From contig SJOL01006490.1 in the NCBI GenBank assembly GCA_004794785.1, forward strand, positions 248,001 to 312,000: 64,000 nucleotides of DNA, written 5' to 3'. The stretch's first letter is position 1; each line of letters starts with the position of its first letter. The notes beneath the pieces are model-generated. The model did not search any database and was not told the origin of the DNA. It saw only the letters and a list, made by a program, of their open reading frames with translations. A program made the translations under genes and the position numbers. Below, piece by piece: positions 25,616-37,606 of the stretch. Source of the stretch: Opisthorchis felineus (lineage: Eukaryota; Platyhelminthes; Trematoda; Opisthorchiida; Opisthorchiidae).

Positions 25616-26433
25616 GTCTGACAATGATAATAATGATAATGTTGTTTATTCCCAACTAGTGGGTAGCATACCTTCAGGCATGATCATAAATTTACAGTCA
25701 GAATAAGAGCATGACTGGTGGGGTTTGTGGGTAATGATAATGATGTTTATTCCCAACTAGTGGGTAGCATACCTTCAGGCATGATCATAAATTTACAGTC
25801 AGAATAAGAGCATGACTGGTGGGGTTTGTGGGTACTGGGAATTCAGTGGAATAGGGACGGCAACATAAAGAGTGGGCATTATCCGAAGTAGACTTGGACA
25901 CGCCTGAGGCGGCATGAGTAGGGAACCAAAATTACAAGGGCTCTTTCTTATGGGGAACATATCAGATGAGACAAGGTACGATCACTAGGATTTGAAAGTG
26001 GCGGGCAAAAACAATACGAGGGAGTGCATAGCAAGAGGATTCCTGTCTGGTACGTGATAAAAATAATAAAAGAAAAGCTTCAATCTGCAGGAAAAGTGGA
26101 ACCAGAATAACGGATCAGGAGAGGCAGCAGAACTGGCACGATCTGGCCGGCTGATTTGAACTAAAGCCTAAAACCGTTACTGAGGCATCGTAGCCTTGGG
26201 CTGTTGGGCGTATGGCCAGAGTCACGAAAAACGTAAGTGGTGGAATATGCGGTACTGATAAACGGTAGTAGGAAACTCAGAATCACCGTGTGCAGTGAAA
26301 CTAGAGAGACCCACTAGTTTTGCTGCTGCAGCGGGGTCGGGTGTAAAAGGTCCTTGGGAGGAGTTCACGAAAATGCACAGGAAGGAACGCGAACTGACTT
26401 GGTGAGGGGTACAAAGTACAAGACACCGAGATG
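25616..26433 (-). mobile_element. Nested LINE 3' fragment with target-site duplication
   Basis: The minus strand ends in the family tail (ATGATCATGCCTGAAGGTAT, then GGGAATAAACA and a TTATCAT repeat). TTCAGA occurs at both borders (25610-25615 and 26434-26439). Removing one copy plus the insert restores alignment of LINE A with LINE D. The 3' terminal 89 bases occur twice in tandem. No coding part is recognised in the remaining ~600 bases. Confidence 0.8.
25645..25834 (-). repeat. Tandem duplication of a LINE 3' terminus (period 101 bp)
   Basis: Bases 25645-25733 and 25746-25834 are identical. Each is the last 89 bases of the element, and an ATGATAATGATG-like microsatellite separates them. 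Confidence 0.9.
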
Positions 26434-27889
26434 TTCAGATCCGGTCTATAGAGCGCTCCGAGTCAATTCAGACTGTGTGGTAGTACTAACCGATATCTCC
26501 CTTCGTGTCCTATCCGGCAGCCCCGTTCTCTTTCCCTTGCTAGAAGAATCTCGGATTCACACCGGCCTGGGCAATCTCAGAGCCCGGGTGCATAAGGTGG
26601 AAAACAAACTAGCTTCCATTCGAAGCACACAGCTACTTGCTTGCGCTCCGACTCTTGAAGCAAACATGTAATCCATCAAATCATGAAAAAGCGTCAATTC
26701 TCGTTGACGTGCTTGCCTCTGAGATCTGTCTGCGTTAGGATTGTCGTCATCAGGCCTTTATATACAATGGCTCTGGTCGCATTCCACTCAAACTCACAAA
26801 ACCGGCCCTCTTGATGGAATGTAACATGCTCAACAACGCCTGCACAGTTTGAAGAGTCCGAAAGTCGAAACCATCCTTACGATGCCCAATAGTAATGCGA
26901 TCCAACGATGAAAACAATGCTTAACATTTACTGGCACCCCAGCCACTCTTCTTCTCTACCCAAAAACTGCTCGCACTCGATTGCAAAGGCAGCTTATCAA
27001 AAGTTCACCATCCAACCCCCTTAAATTGGCCACCGAAAGCTATCAACGGGATCTCTCTTCCCTTCACCCATCTGCAGCAATCAATACTCTTAGCGTCACT
27101 CAATCACAGACTTCTCATGCGACCAACCCTTTGGGCAGCTGCGCAAACCGGATCGCCATTGACGCATGTGCGCATAGCAATCGAGGATCCCACGCAATAA
27201 ATATCAGCGTGCTGAGTCTGCCAAGCGACCCCTTATGCACTCGCACCAAATTCTGTTGGACCCCCAACCGTCCCCGACAACACTGAAGCCGGTCCCAGGT
27301 CGATCGGGCCGCCAACCGCTTCTAATGATGCTACAGTTGACCTGTTATCCCAAATTTTCAATACTCCGTCAATGATCCTTCAACCTTGCCAGATTGAGGC
27401 ACTGACCTGTGCCATCGCGCCGAACAAACTTGCCTGTCGGCTCCAGGCCCCACACGCCCCTTTTATGCCCACGAGTTCTCCACTTCTACCTATGGACAAC
27501 TACTTATCTCATCTCTGACCTCCATCACGCCGACAAGATTGAGTGCTGATGTAACAGATACGGTATCCCAGCAGCCCCGACATGAAGCTGCAATCGAGAA
27601 TGACAACACAGGTTCATCCTCCAGACTCTTTGACCCGATGACACACCGTGTCTCCCCAACAAAGCGCTCCGTCGGGTTCAAACACCTGCTTTATAAGCCT
27701 ACATAATCGTTTCTGTCGACCTACTCCCAACGACCTTCGCTTCTACAATCCAGTTTAAATTATCAGCTCACAAAGGCGATCTAGACAGGCTGAGGCACTC
27801 GCTAAATGATCTAACTGAGGACCCTAAGGCTTTTCCTTCCATATTCCCTCGAACAAATACACCTCAACACACACCTACATATTCCTCGA

Positions 27890-29010
27890 TACCACCACTT
27901 TCTCATTCCTCCTTTAAGCGGTTGTTATACCCTGGATCCTCGTCCACTCCCTCAGTGTGTCAAAAGAAGCGCCCCACAGGAATAATGTAGCACTTAATCC
28001 CCTTATTTTTTGAGGTTGGTCGACGGGGTGCTGCCACCGACCTCAGGCCATCTGGCAGTACTAAATGACATATATCTGCCTGCTCAATAAAGCAACTCCC
28101 CTCCTTCATTGCTGCCAGAAGGATCTCGGGTTCAGAAAGTTCAGAAAAATTTCGGAGCCCATTCGCACAAGATGGAAGGTCAAATATCTTTCTTCCACGC
28201 TATGTAGTCTATCGCATGTCTCCGAACACAGGATACAACAAGCAATCCAGCAAATCTTTAAAAAGCATCAATATTTATAGAAACGATCGCTACTGAGATA
28301 TGTCAGCACCTAGAACTCCGCCATCAAGTCCTGGTGATGGCGGCACTTTGCCGAATTATGATTGAACACCCAGAAACTCTCATCTTGACCTCAAGCAACA
28401 TGCTCGACAACACCTGCACGGCGCCACGGCTCCGAAAATAAAAACCACCCATGGGTTACCCAATAACAGTGCGATTTAGGGTCAAAAGGTTGTCATGCGT
28501 TTGTTGACATCCCAGGACCTTCAGTCATCCAAACCATAAAAAGTGAAGGTGCTCGCACAAGACTGCAAAGGCTGCTTACCAAAAAGTTGCTATATTAACC
28601 TCAAAATTCGGTCGCTCGAAGCTACCAGATATAAACTCATTCCCCTCACTAATCCGCTCAAACTAGTGCTTCGGACGTGACTCAGCCGCAGAGTCCTCAT
28701 GCGATTAACTCTTCAAAATGACTACCAAAGCCTGTCAAATAACCCGGCCTCCTATGCAGTCACATTAAATTCTACTAGGCCCCTGCCATTCCAGATGATT
28801 CTAAGGATACTGTGGTATTCTTGCTCACTTCATATGCAGCTCCACACCTCTTTCTGATGCCACACTTGAGTATCTGTTAGCTCCAAATCTCATGATTTAT
28901 CAGACTAATTGTAATGTCCTACCTCGGGTCAGCCAAATCGACCGCACCCGCCCAATAATTACATAAACATAGTGTGTGGTCAATGAAATGATCAACCCAA
29001 CAGGCGTGCG
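27890..29010 (+). mobile_element. Two-ORF LINE copy B, 5' region and ORF1 remnant
   Basis: A second start of the same family (gtgtgtcaaaagaagcgcc, compare gtgtcaaaggaagcgcc at 25555) directly follows copy A. ORF1 remnants can be traced to about 28900 but are heavily mutated. The right edge is uncertain. Confidence 0.5.
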
Positions 29011-31949
29011 CGCTACTGGAGTACCTTTGAGTGAAGCTCCTTGACATCCATTCTCAAACCATCTGCCACCTTATCCCTCTGTGAACCTGATCCCATACGC
29101 TGTCGTTCCCAGACCTGTTGTGCCATCACCCGCCATTACTTGCGTGGAGGTTCCCGTGGTGCCCCCATGCTCTCAGTGCTATGTCATTGGTTCGAGCACT
29201 AGGCCTACATCAGCCCACTCGCTAGTTTCTAGCCTTCAAGGTTTCCAGGATCCTGAGCCGTCCATTGATCCGGCAAATGGGCTTCTTGCTTTTCCACCAG
29301 TAAAAACCGCGAATGTCTCCATCAACCTCTCTCTATTTGGATCCGGAAGCGACTGATGCGGCACATCTAACCAGAGCAGCGGCTGCACCATTTGTTGACA
29401 GCGCGTAGCCCCCTCACAGATCCCCTGACCTTCCGTCCTGCCATGTTCCAATTCTGCGAAAATACGCCTTCGGATTCGAGCACTTGCTGTCAAATTCCCG
29501 TTATGTAACACCCCCCCAGCTGAGATCACGAGAATCGGTCCTTCATCCGGAATCACCCTAATTACTCGACAAGCACATCAAGCCACCCGTGTAACGTGTT
29601 TGCTAAAACATCGCGTGCACAGCAACCGGTAGATAGTGTCGATTTCCGTCTGCTTCCATCACCATGCCCACACACTCTTGTCCCACCTGAACACAATTTT
29701 TGCTTGTCACGCATCCCTCCACACCCGTCTTCTCTTTATACACCATATCTCCCTCCACATGCTGCTTGGTATTCTCCGAATGGAATCAGTTTCTCGAAAA
29801 TGACGGTGTTTTCAAGGTTATTACTTCATATTTAAGAACATCTATGTCCAACAGTTCATGCTGCAAATTCTCGGTAGGTCTGATTTGTACAATTGAGCGA
29901 ATCCACAAGGTCATCTGTTCCGTGGAATTGGGAAAAGGCGTGTTATTGTAATGGGATATCAAAACTTGAGGTAAAAAGTGAAACCCTTTCAATGGACGGA
30001 ATTGGCGGGTAGTTTTGCGGCTGTAATAATTTGGGAAACTTGCTATAGCCAACATTGTTCTGGTGGACGCAAAATGTGGAACAGTTTAACTCCTGTAACC
30101 AAATTTGGCCTTGTATCTACTGGTCAACCAGACCAAGAAGAATCCTGTGTTATCGGACCACGTGGATAGCCATTCCGAGTAATCGCTGCTACAAAAACAA
30201 TTAGTATATTCGGAAACTCGTACTAGGTATCATGGACTTAAGGCTCCAGATGATAATGAACTCTTCCTAGGTACTCTTCTTTTCTGGTACATTGCTTTTT
30301 ATCATCGTGGGAGTACTAAGTTTGATGGTGCCTGATCAACTGGCCACATGGACACTTCGTCGATCATGTCGGACAGCTGAACAAACCTAGCTGACGCTCA
30401 CGACTAACATGCGGCCAGGGGTCCACGATGTCTAACTACCTGGCTGGCACGAACTCATCCATCTCCACCCGGAAAAGTCAAAGGTCCAGATTGTACGAGA
30501 TGAAAAGTTGAATTTTATTGGTCGTTTTGATTAGTATGTATGTCCTGCCCAGAAGCGTATTGTCTTCTTGGCGCACAGTGTTCATTGAGCTATTGACGTC
30601 CTAAAACGAGGGGATGATATAAGTTAGATTATCAAACTATCACTATGAGGCAAGCAGCTGACAAACTAGGGGCAGGGCTCACTCTATAAAGGCAGCACTT
30701 CAGCGGCAACAGTCCCGTCGAGGCTTGTTTATACAACGCCGTCTTCAACGGCTGATTCGTACTGTGCTAATTCTCATAGCTTAGTGCCTACTGACTATTA
30801 GGCCTCGAGAAATAAGGGACTCAACTGAAATCCATCATGTCTCATTAATGGACGAACCGTCTGGAACTGATGGGCCTTGTAGTAGTTACACGCAATCATC
30901 GTCGTCTCTTTCCTCCAAGAGAGGCTCTGCCACATTAGTATCAGCATTATGCTATTAACTCATGGCTGTTAATTGGCTCCTCCTTGGATCCGAAAATACG
31001 GACACACAGACTTCCGGGACACATTGTGCTGCAGTGACCTTCCCCCGACTCCAAAACAGGCACACGTCCGGAATCGTGAAGCTTTGCCAAGACCAAAGAT
31101 AGATCATCTGCCACAATAAAACCCAACTATCCGTCACTTACTCAAAAGGGGTGGCTGTCACTTTTGGCAGTAGTTTTATATATCCTGAGCGCTAAGAAAC
31201 TTGCTAAATTCATCGGCTACAAACTGCCGCACTTCAGACGACGGCGTTTAGCAGAGCCCTGCAGGTGCACAACTCCCCTCCTGTTAGCCGCCGATTCACC
31301 GGAAGTCGATCGCACAGAAACTGGGAAACCTTATAATTGTGTTTCAGATAATAAGAAGCGTCTGCGAGATGGCTTCTGTGTCCATTTAGATAAGAACTAA
31401 CTAAACGGCCGGTGCTGCGTGTACTGCGTGTAATAAGCAAATGAGCTCAAATTACCAGCTTGACTTTCCGTTGGTTTTGCTGGCCACCTGCTGCGTCTGT
31501 AGTGTACCCACCCAAGTCGCAAAATAGCGTTTCTACTTCGATAACATGATGCACGCACGAATAACACATAGTTATCTTCAAGGTATTCATTTGGCGCCTT
31601 CTCGGAAGCCGCAAATGATGAGAACCGGACACCAAAACCATAGCACGGCAACTTTAAAACTGAAATGCGCGCAGAAGGTTAGGAAGGAAGAATAGGCAAT
31701 CAAATTCTCACAACTCTAAGATTATGATGCTTTTTGTTGTGAGCATATATACAGGAAAATGCTACAGTTTTACGTAAAAATTTCATTTCACAGATTAAGA
31801 AACGAGCATCTTCCGGCCAAGAAGAAGCCCTCCGCACTTCCTGGCGATGCAAACGACTGTACGGCCGGCAATTCTCCAATCAAATGCATGCCTTCCTCCC
31901 AAATATATTTCCTACATAAAACCGAGCCTCATACTCCACCTACTACGTG
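29011..31949. other. Unassigned DNA between LINE copies B and C
   Basis: Proline-rich frames at 29081-29356 could be diverged LINE ORF1. A segment at 29789-29874 is bounded by AG and GT signals and encodes about 28 residues (starting FLENDGVFKVITSYLRTSMS), but I cannot identify it. Repeat R2 lies at 31441-31640. The rest is anonymous. Confidence 0.35.
31441..31640 (+). repeat. Dispersed repeat R2, copy 2
   Basis: Partner of 24594-24770, again a short distance upstream of a plus-strand LINE copy. Confidence 0.4.
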
Positions 31950-33292
31950 ATTTCAAACCTACTTTACCCACAATTCACCCATCTACTGCCAGTGCTGAAA
32001 ACATCTCGATCGCCCCCGAACACGCACCCAGTCAAACCTACTTTATGCATTCCAGCCTTAACTTTCCAATTCCCCCTAGTTCCAAACCCCACTGTAAGCG
32101 AGGTTAACAACTGTCTGATTATTAAGATTTGAATGCCAATGAGCCCATTAATAATACTGTTCAGTGCCGGCTTGTCACTGACAAAAGTCTATAATCTCCG
32201 GGTCACTGGCACTATTGCACCATCGACTCTGGTTTGCGTGACTGAAATGTGGCTCTCAATCGAAAATTTAGAAACAGCTACTTCAATATCCGGTTATAGT
32301 ACCCTCCGCTGTGGCAGGAAGAACTCAGAGGATGGGGGCTTTGCCATCTGTTCCAAATCGGAACTTTGTGCAACTCTCACGGACGATTCTACCCTCGTGG
32401 GGACTCCAGCAACTATCTGGACCTCTAAAGAACATACCGAATGACCTGTACTAGTAGGTTACATCTATCCACCACCAGCCCTCTCTTCTTCTTCTATTGC
32501 TGACTTGTCTTTCATTACCTATAAGCGCGCCCTCCCTCATTCGGCTAAATTTGTGCTAGGTTGCGCCAACCAGCCGGATATCGCCTGGTCTTTTACTAAG
32601 GGTCATACCGGCACGACTGGCAGCTCGTCCAACTTACTGTAGAGAGTCTGTCCCAAATATTACGTCGCCTTGTTCAAAACCTACATAGCCCAGACATATT
32701 ATTCTCAAACGAGGGCCATCTGGCTGTAGCCGCAACTGGTTCACGCCTCCAAGGAAGTGATCAATATGTTGTTTCTTTAAATACAGTCAGTTATGACCTA
32801 ACTGCTCCTCCGAGTCCTTCCCTCTTTTACCTCCTCCAGATATTTTACTGGCTTTTTCGTCCTTGCTGGCTTCCCGGGACTGGGGAGACTTCTTCCTCTC
32901 GACATACACGGGACACCTGTGAAATCTGTCACAACGTACCGACAGCTCTTTACCTTGTTCCTCCCATAATAAATTTTCCCCGTAGTATCTCCCGCCATGA
33001 TAAGTTACTAAGAACCTTGGCTACCAAAGTACACTGAGCTAACAGAGAATACCGGAAATCTCACGATTTCCCTTTATTACTTCTCATCAGTAGGCTCTCA
33101 ACTATCCGAGAGTCCATGCGGGTATCTCCCGAATGCCGTGAAGAGAGCACCGCATTTGAGGCCCCTTGTTACCTCAAATTTCTCGGCCGCCTATCCCGGG
33201 GCGTTGTGACCCGGACGGTCACTCAATTTCTTGTATGCTTCCCACCAAAGGTTGTCTTATCACCGATTCTGCCAGCAAAGAAGACTGTCTGA

Positions 33293-33446
33293 ATGGTCGT
33301 TGACTTGTTCGCTGAGCTGAGCAATTGGACTGCAAACGTTTCATCACCAATCAAGGTGAACTCATCAGTGCGTTATTGGGGAGCGTAGTGGTGCGTAGCG
33401 GTGAATTGGTGGTTTTGCCCAGCTCAGCAAACAAGCCAACGACCAT
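33293..33446. mobile_element. MITE-like hairpin element
   Basis: Terminal inverted repeats of about 30 bases (left ATGGTCGTTGACTTGTTCGC, right its near reverse complement ending GACCAT) enclose about 95 bases without coding capacity. It lies inside LINE copy C. No target-site duplication is clear, so a stable hairpin of other origin is possible. Confidence 0.5.
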
Positions 33447-33859
33447 CTACGCTACCTTAGCTGGCAACATTTTCCTCTATAGAAAACCGTCTGAATGTTA
33501 ACTTTGTTAGCTGCTACTTGTCTCTTGCTCCCAAACTTGAACCCATAATCCCTGTCACACATTCCACAGCTTTTAACGGTCAGAGTAGCCTTCCATCTCT
33601 TGTCAACGCGACTTCCACGCTGGTTGATGTTTTTGCTTCCCGCTAAATCCCTAAGGACGTCACGTCGGGTGCTGAGGAACTTCCATGCTGAGAAATGGCG
33701 GCCGATATGTCAGAATTCCTTCCTTGATTTTTTACCCAATTAGTCAACTTTGGAATCGTCTCCTCTCAGTGGAAACAATCAATAGTCCGCCCTCACTTCA
33801 AATCTGGATCTAGGCGGGCTAATTCCAACTACAGGGGGATCCACCGTACTCATCCTTTA

Positions 33860-34393
33860 ATGGGAACCGTTGAACGCCTGGTCAAAGGTCGGTTAACCAG
33901 GCGCCTCTTAGCCAAAGGTGAAATAGATGACCGTCGGTACGGATTCCAGTCTCGCAGATCCTCCAGTGATCGCCAGCTCCACTACTTTGAGGCTCTCTCA
34001 GCAGCCTGCGATGCCGGGCACTCCACACTCATAGTCAGATATACAAAACGATTTCAACCAGGTCGCCCATGCATCCTTGTCATCACTGGGTCCCAATTTC
34101 GGTGGTTCTCCTCCTACCTATCTGATAGTACACAAATAACGCAAACGGGCGACGCAATGTTATCTCGACTTTCAATTACTAGCGGATTTATTCAAGATAA
34201 CGTGCTAGGCCCCATCCTCTTCTTACTGTATACCGACGACGCCTTCGGCGCCATGTCCCATAGTGAGCCCTTCGTCTCTGCAGAAGATATAAAAATTGCC
34301 TACACACTTTCTCCCCCTGCTAAAACTTTTAATTTTCTCCAGATTCAACAATACTTGGACCCTCTTCTCACTGGTCAAATGCCTCCGGCGTAA
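33860..34393 (+). pseudogene. LINE copy C reverse transcriptase fragment
   Basis: 177 codons spanning the RT palm: DDRRYGFQSRRSSSDRQLHY, SITSGFIQDNVLGPILFLLY (motif B with normal QGSVLGP altered to QDNVLGP) and SAEDIKIAY. In the last, the FADD catalytic pair of copy D has become SAED, so one catalytic Asp is Glu. It is part of an otherwise broken ORF2. Confidence 0.75.
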
Positions 34394-36594
34394 GCTCCTC
34401 TTCTGTAAGGTGCTCCCCAGATGACGCGTTCGCAATTAGTGCCAACCCGTTCACTCCTTCCATAAGGATCGACGACATTGGTCTCAGATACTCATGTACC
34501 TTTAGTTTTTCCACCAAGTCCAGTTCCAGGTCGCACGAACAAGCGGGCTCTGCTTTCTGACATGGCGCTGTTTTCAACTTCGAGACACAGAGGTCGCAAT
34601 TTTTAAGCAATGCGTGTTACCGGTCATAGATTTCTGTCCTGCATCCTTTTTCCTTTATACTGGAAGCTACAGACTAGCTATAGGAAACGTCCAGCGCTCA
34701 TCCGCCCCAAAAGTTGTTGCCACAGTGCTGTCCTCTTCCCTACCCCTCTTGCTGCATAATTTAGGGCCTTGGACCAATATAGCTAAGACATTTTAGGCTA
34801 AATCTGACTCTACTACACCATCTATTGCGCCAAAATGCATTTAGAGCGGAGGCTAGACCAAAAGATAGTTCATATCCTCACTATAAATTCCGTAACTTCA
34901 GCAACCTCTTAGTGTGCCCCAGGCTTGCATTAACCTACATCACCACTTCTTCCTGGCTTACTACGCTCGCATCTGGAACAGTCTCCCCAAACAGCTTCGA
35001 AATGGCACACACCATCATAACTTTCCGCAATCCGTAGATAGCTTTTTTACTTGAGAAGCTGGCGCCGCCCTACATAATACCCAGCTACTCCAGAACTAAT
35101 CAAAAAATAGGGTCCAAATCACCTTTGAGTCCAACAACGGTACAGTCAGTGGACAAAAACAAGATGATCCCTTTATTATATCCTGCTATCTTTTTTATTT
35201 GCTTCAAGCAACTGTTGCCCTTTGAATGTCTGCTTGACCTGAGTGTCCTATATTACTGGCCTAGCTTGTCCCCCACACAACACAAGACACCCTTTTACCA
35301 GCAACGCTGGCCTTTGCAACGCTGGCCTTTGCAATGCTTTTTGAGTAAACCCCATAGTCACTAAACAGAAGCATAATTATACTGGATTGCTTAATGCTTC
35401 TTGTACTATAGCGGCATCATATTGGGCAAGCTTGGCCAGTCCTTGATTGCTAGAACACTCAGCACAATTCTAGCCCTATCCTGTCTCATTTAATCGCTTT
35501 AACTGTAATAAGCTTTAAGTTATTTTCTGTTATTGGACTCCATGCCATCTGATACCTCCTCAAACTCACCAGGCTTTATTCAACTCGCCCCATTCCCTCC
35601 TCTTCCCAAGGTTTGATCTTCGGCAGTAGCTGCTTCGAATGTCCTGCTTGGCTGTAATTTATATCGCCTGTTCTCCTATTTGCATCCACACGGATCTCTA
35701 GCTGAAACCAAATTTCCTGTGACCCTACATCGGCTTCATTCTAACTACGTGAATTCCCCTGGCTGACCCGAAATCCCACCGCCAACAGAATTGCACTTCC
35801 CCAGTCCTTTCACTCTAACAATGACGCCTGCTACGGAGATGTCCCGGAACCGAGGTGTCAGCGCAATGAGGGCACGGCACTGCCATACCCAGTCCGATGT
35901 CATTTCCTCAGCCACTCTCTCCATGCTCTGGAATGTCCCTTCTCGTCCTCTTGGAACCCCAGCTGCAGACAAGAACAAACGGCTTACCTGGCGCAAACTG
36001 GACCTGTGACGAGTTCGTTCTAGTCAACTCAACCCTTACCTTGAATTTAACCACCTCGGTGCACTTTCAGTTTGTCCTCGCCACAAAGTCAATGATTTTC
36101 TTTACAGTTCGCGTTCTGTCCCGTGCGTTAGCAATAACTCACTCTCCAAAAGAGCTCTCACACACGACACCGCCCCAAAAGCGTTACCAGTGAGTCTTTA
36201 AAGTTCCGCTGCACCGTGATCCTGAGATTCGAGCTACCGTTTAACCATAATGGGTATTTCTCCATTTCATCACCCACACTTACGCTTTTCGTTGCAGCTT
36301 TCTTATGACGTGCCAGGTAGAATACCCTAGTTTTCCCTTTCCCTTGCTGCTTTGTTGCTTGCCATCTTTAAACTGAGACGGTGTGATCTTCATTTATTTT
36401 TTGATATGTTCCCTAAAATAGTAAAAACCCTAATGCCAATCCTTAGACGCACAGTGTTCTAATCTGCAAAACTTTCCGAGTGGAATGAGAATTTTACGCC
36501 AAAATGTTGCATTTTGTTGCATATATGCTGATCTTCCATTTCGCCGCCGTTTGTTTTAATTAATCCCCTTCAATTCCCGCAATTCTCGATTTCT

Positions 36595-36725
36595 CATTAC
36601 ATCAGGCGGCGTATTCCTAGTCGGTGGTGTTTATTGACCTTGAAGATTCGCTCACTTAAACAAATCACCAACGTAGATAATTGCATGATACATGTACGTG
36701 TATATTATACATAGACATTCTACAC
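36595..36725 (+). repeat. Dispersed repeat R1, copy 1
   Basis: It contains ttgaagattcgctcacttaa and a tatacatagacattc-like end, aligning with 50790-50922 and, more briefly, 53535-53585. It sits just upstream of the 5' end of LINE copy D and may be its 5' untranslated region. Confidence 0.45.
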
Positions 36726-37183
36726 TAGCTGGACCGTAGCGTTTTACTTACTTCTAGTATAGCATTTAGCTACCTATTTAGGACACTTCATCTTTAATCG
36801 CATTCAACTATCCCTCCAACTCTTTCCCGCTTGATTAGGCTTCCCTGAGTTATAAGCTTGCCAGCACCATTCCAGCGAGGCTTACCACAACCTAAATCGA
36901 AATGGATAATGCCACCACTCCCGTCTTCCTCTAGGAGGTTGTTAGACCCTGATTCCCCATCATCCTTCCTCCCATTTTGTCCAAGGAATAGCCTTGCAGG
37001 CAAAAGGCCCATCACTCAACCTCATCACTCCTCAAGGCCGGTCGATAGAGTGCCCAATTACATTCAGACAGCTCAGTTGTACCAACCGACATTTCCCTTC
37101 CCGCCCCACTCAGTAGTTGCCTTCCCTCCTCTTTACAAAAAGAATCTCAGCTCTACACTGACCCGGCAAATCTCAGTGCTCGT

Positions 37184-37606
37184 GTGCATAAGTTGGAGAG
37201 CGAACTTATATCCCACAGCAGCATGCAACCACTTGCCTGCCTTCTAACCCCTGATGCAACGTGTGATCCATCAGATCTTGCAAAAGCGTCAGTCCTTATT
37301 GACACACTCGCCTCCGAGATTAGTCGGCATATAGATTGCCGTAAACAGGTCTTAATATACAGTGCTCCCGATCGTATCCCTGTGGAACGCACAAAAGCTG
37401 CCATCCTGACAGCATGTAACATGCATGACACAGTGTGTGCAGCTCGACGGCTGGGAAAGTCGAAAGCATCCTCGCATTGCCCAATTCTAATGCAATTCAG
37501 AGATGAAAACAAAGCAACGCGCCTGTTAACATCCCAGGCCCTTCTGTCCTCTACCCAAACACTCCAGACCTTAAAGGTTGAAGCTGCCCGCACTCGACTA
37601 CAATGA
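37184..37606 (+). pseudogene. LINE copy D ORF1 fragment (RRM-like)
   Basis: 140 codons: an N-terminal helix-like LESELISHS, then the globular segment QVLIYSAPDRIPVERTKAAI, ARRLGKSKASSHCPILMQF and NKATRLLTSQALL. The beta-strand/helix order (VLIY ... ILMQF) and basic spacing suggest an RNA-binding ORF1 protein of the type that coats LINE RNA. The same segment, degraded, is in copies A (26700-26900) and B (28300-28500). The reading frame closes at 37606, and proline-rich pieces continue in other frames. Confidence 0.55.

Larger units (their letters stand above)
25140..27889 (+). mobile_element. Two-ORF LINE copy A, 5' region and ORF1, interrupted
   Basis: The 5' segment (25140-25615) aligns with 36780-37045 of the near-complete copy D. 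The interval 25616-26433 is foreign. From 26434 homology resumes, with an ORF1 N-terminus (GNLRARVHKVENKLAS) and later ORF1 pieces to about 27700. Frameshifts and stops are frequent. The copy is cut off where copy B begins. Confidence 0.65.
31950..36200 (+). mobile_element. Two-ORF LINE copy C (ORF2 and long 3' region)
   Basis: The endonuclease start (LVCVTEMWLSIENLETATS, about 32230) and the RT (33600-34400) are followed by an RT C-terminal fragment (DIGLRYSCTFSFSTK, about 34490). A long 3' region aligns with copy D: 35520-35600 matches 44310-44410, and 35690-35900 matches 44500-44690. A 154-base hairpin element interrupts it at 33293. Stops and shifts are numerous. ORF1 and the 3' tail are missing or unrecognisable. 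Confidence 0.65.
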
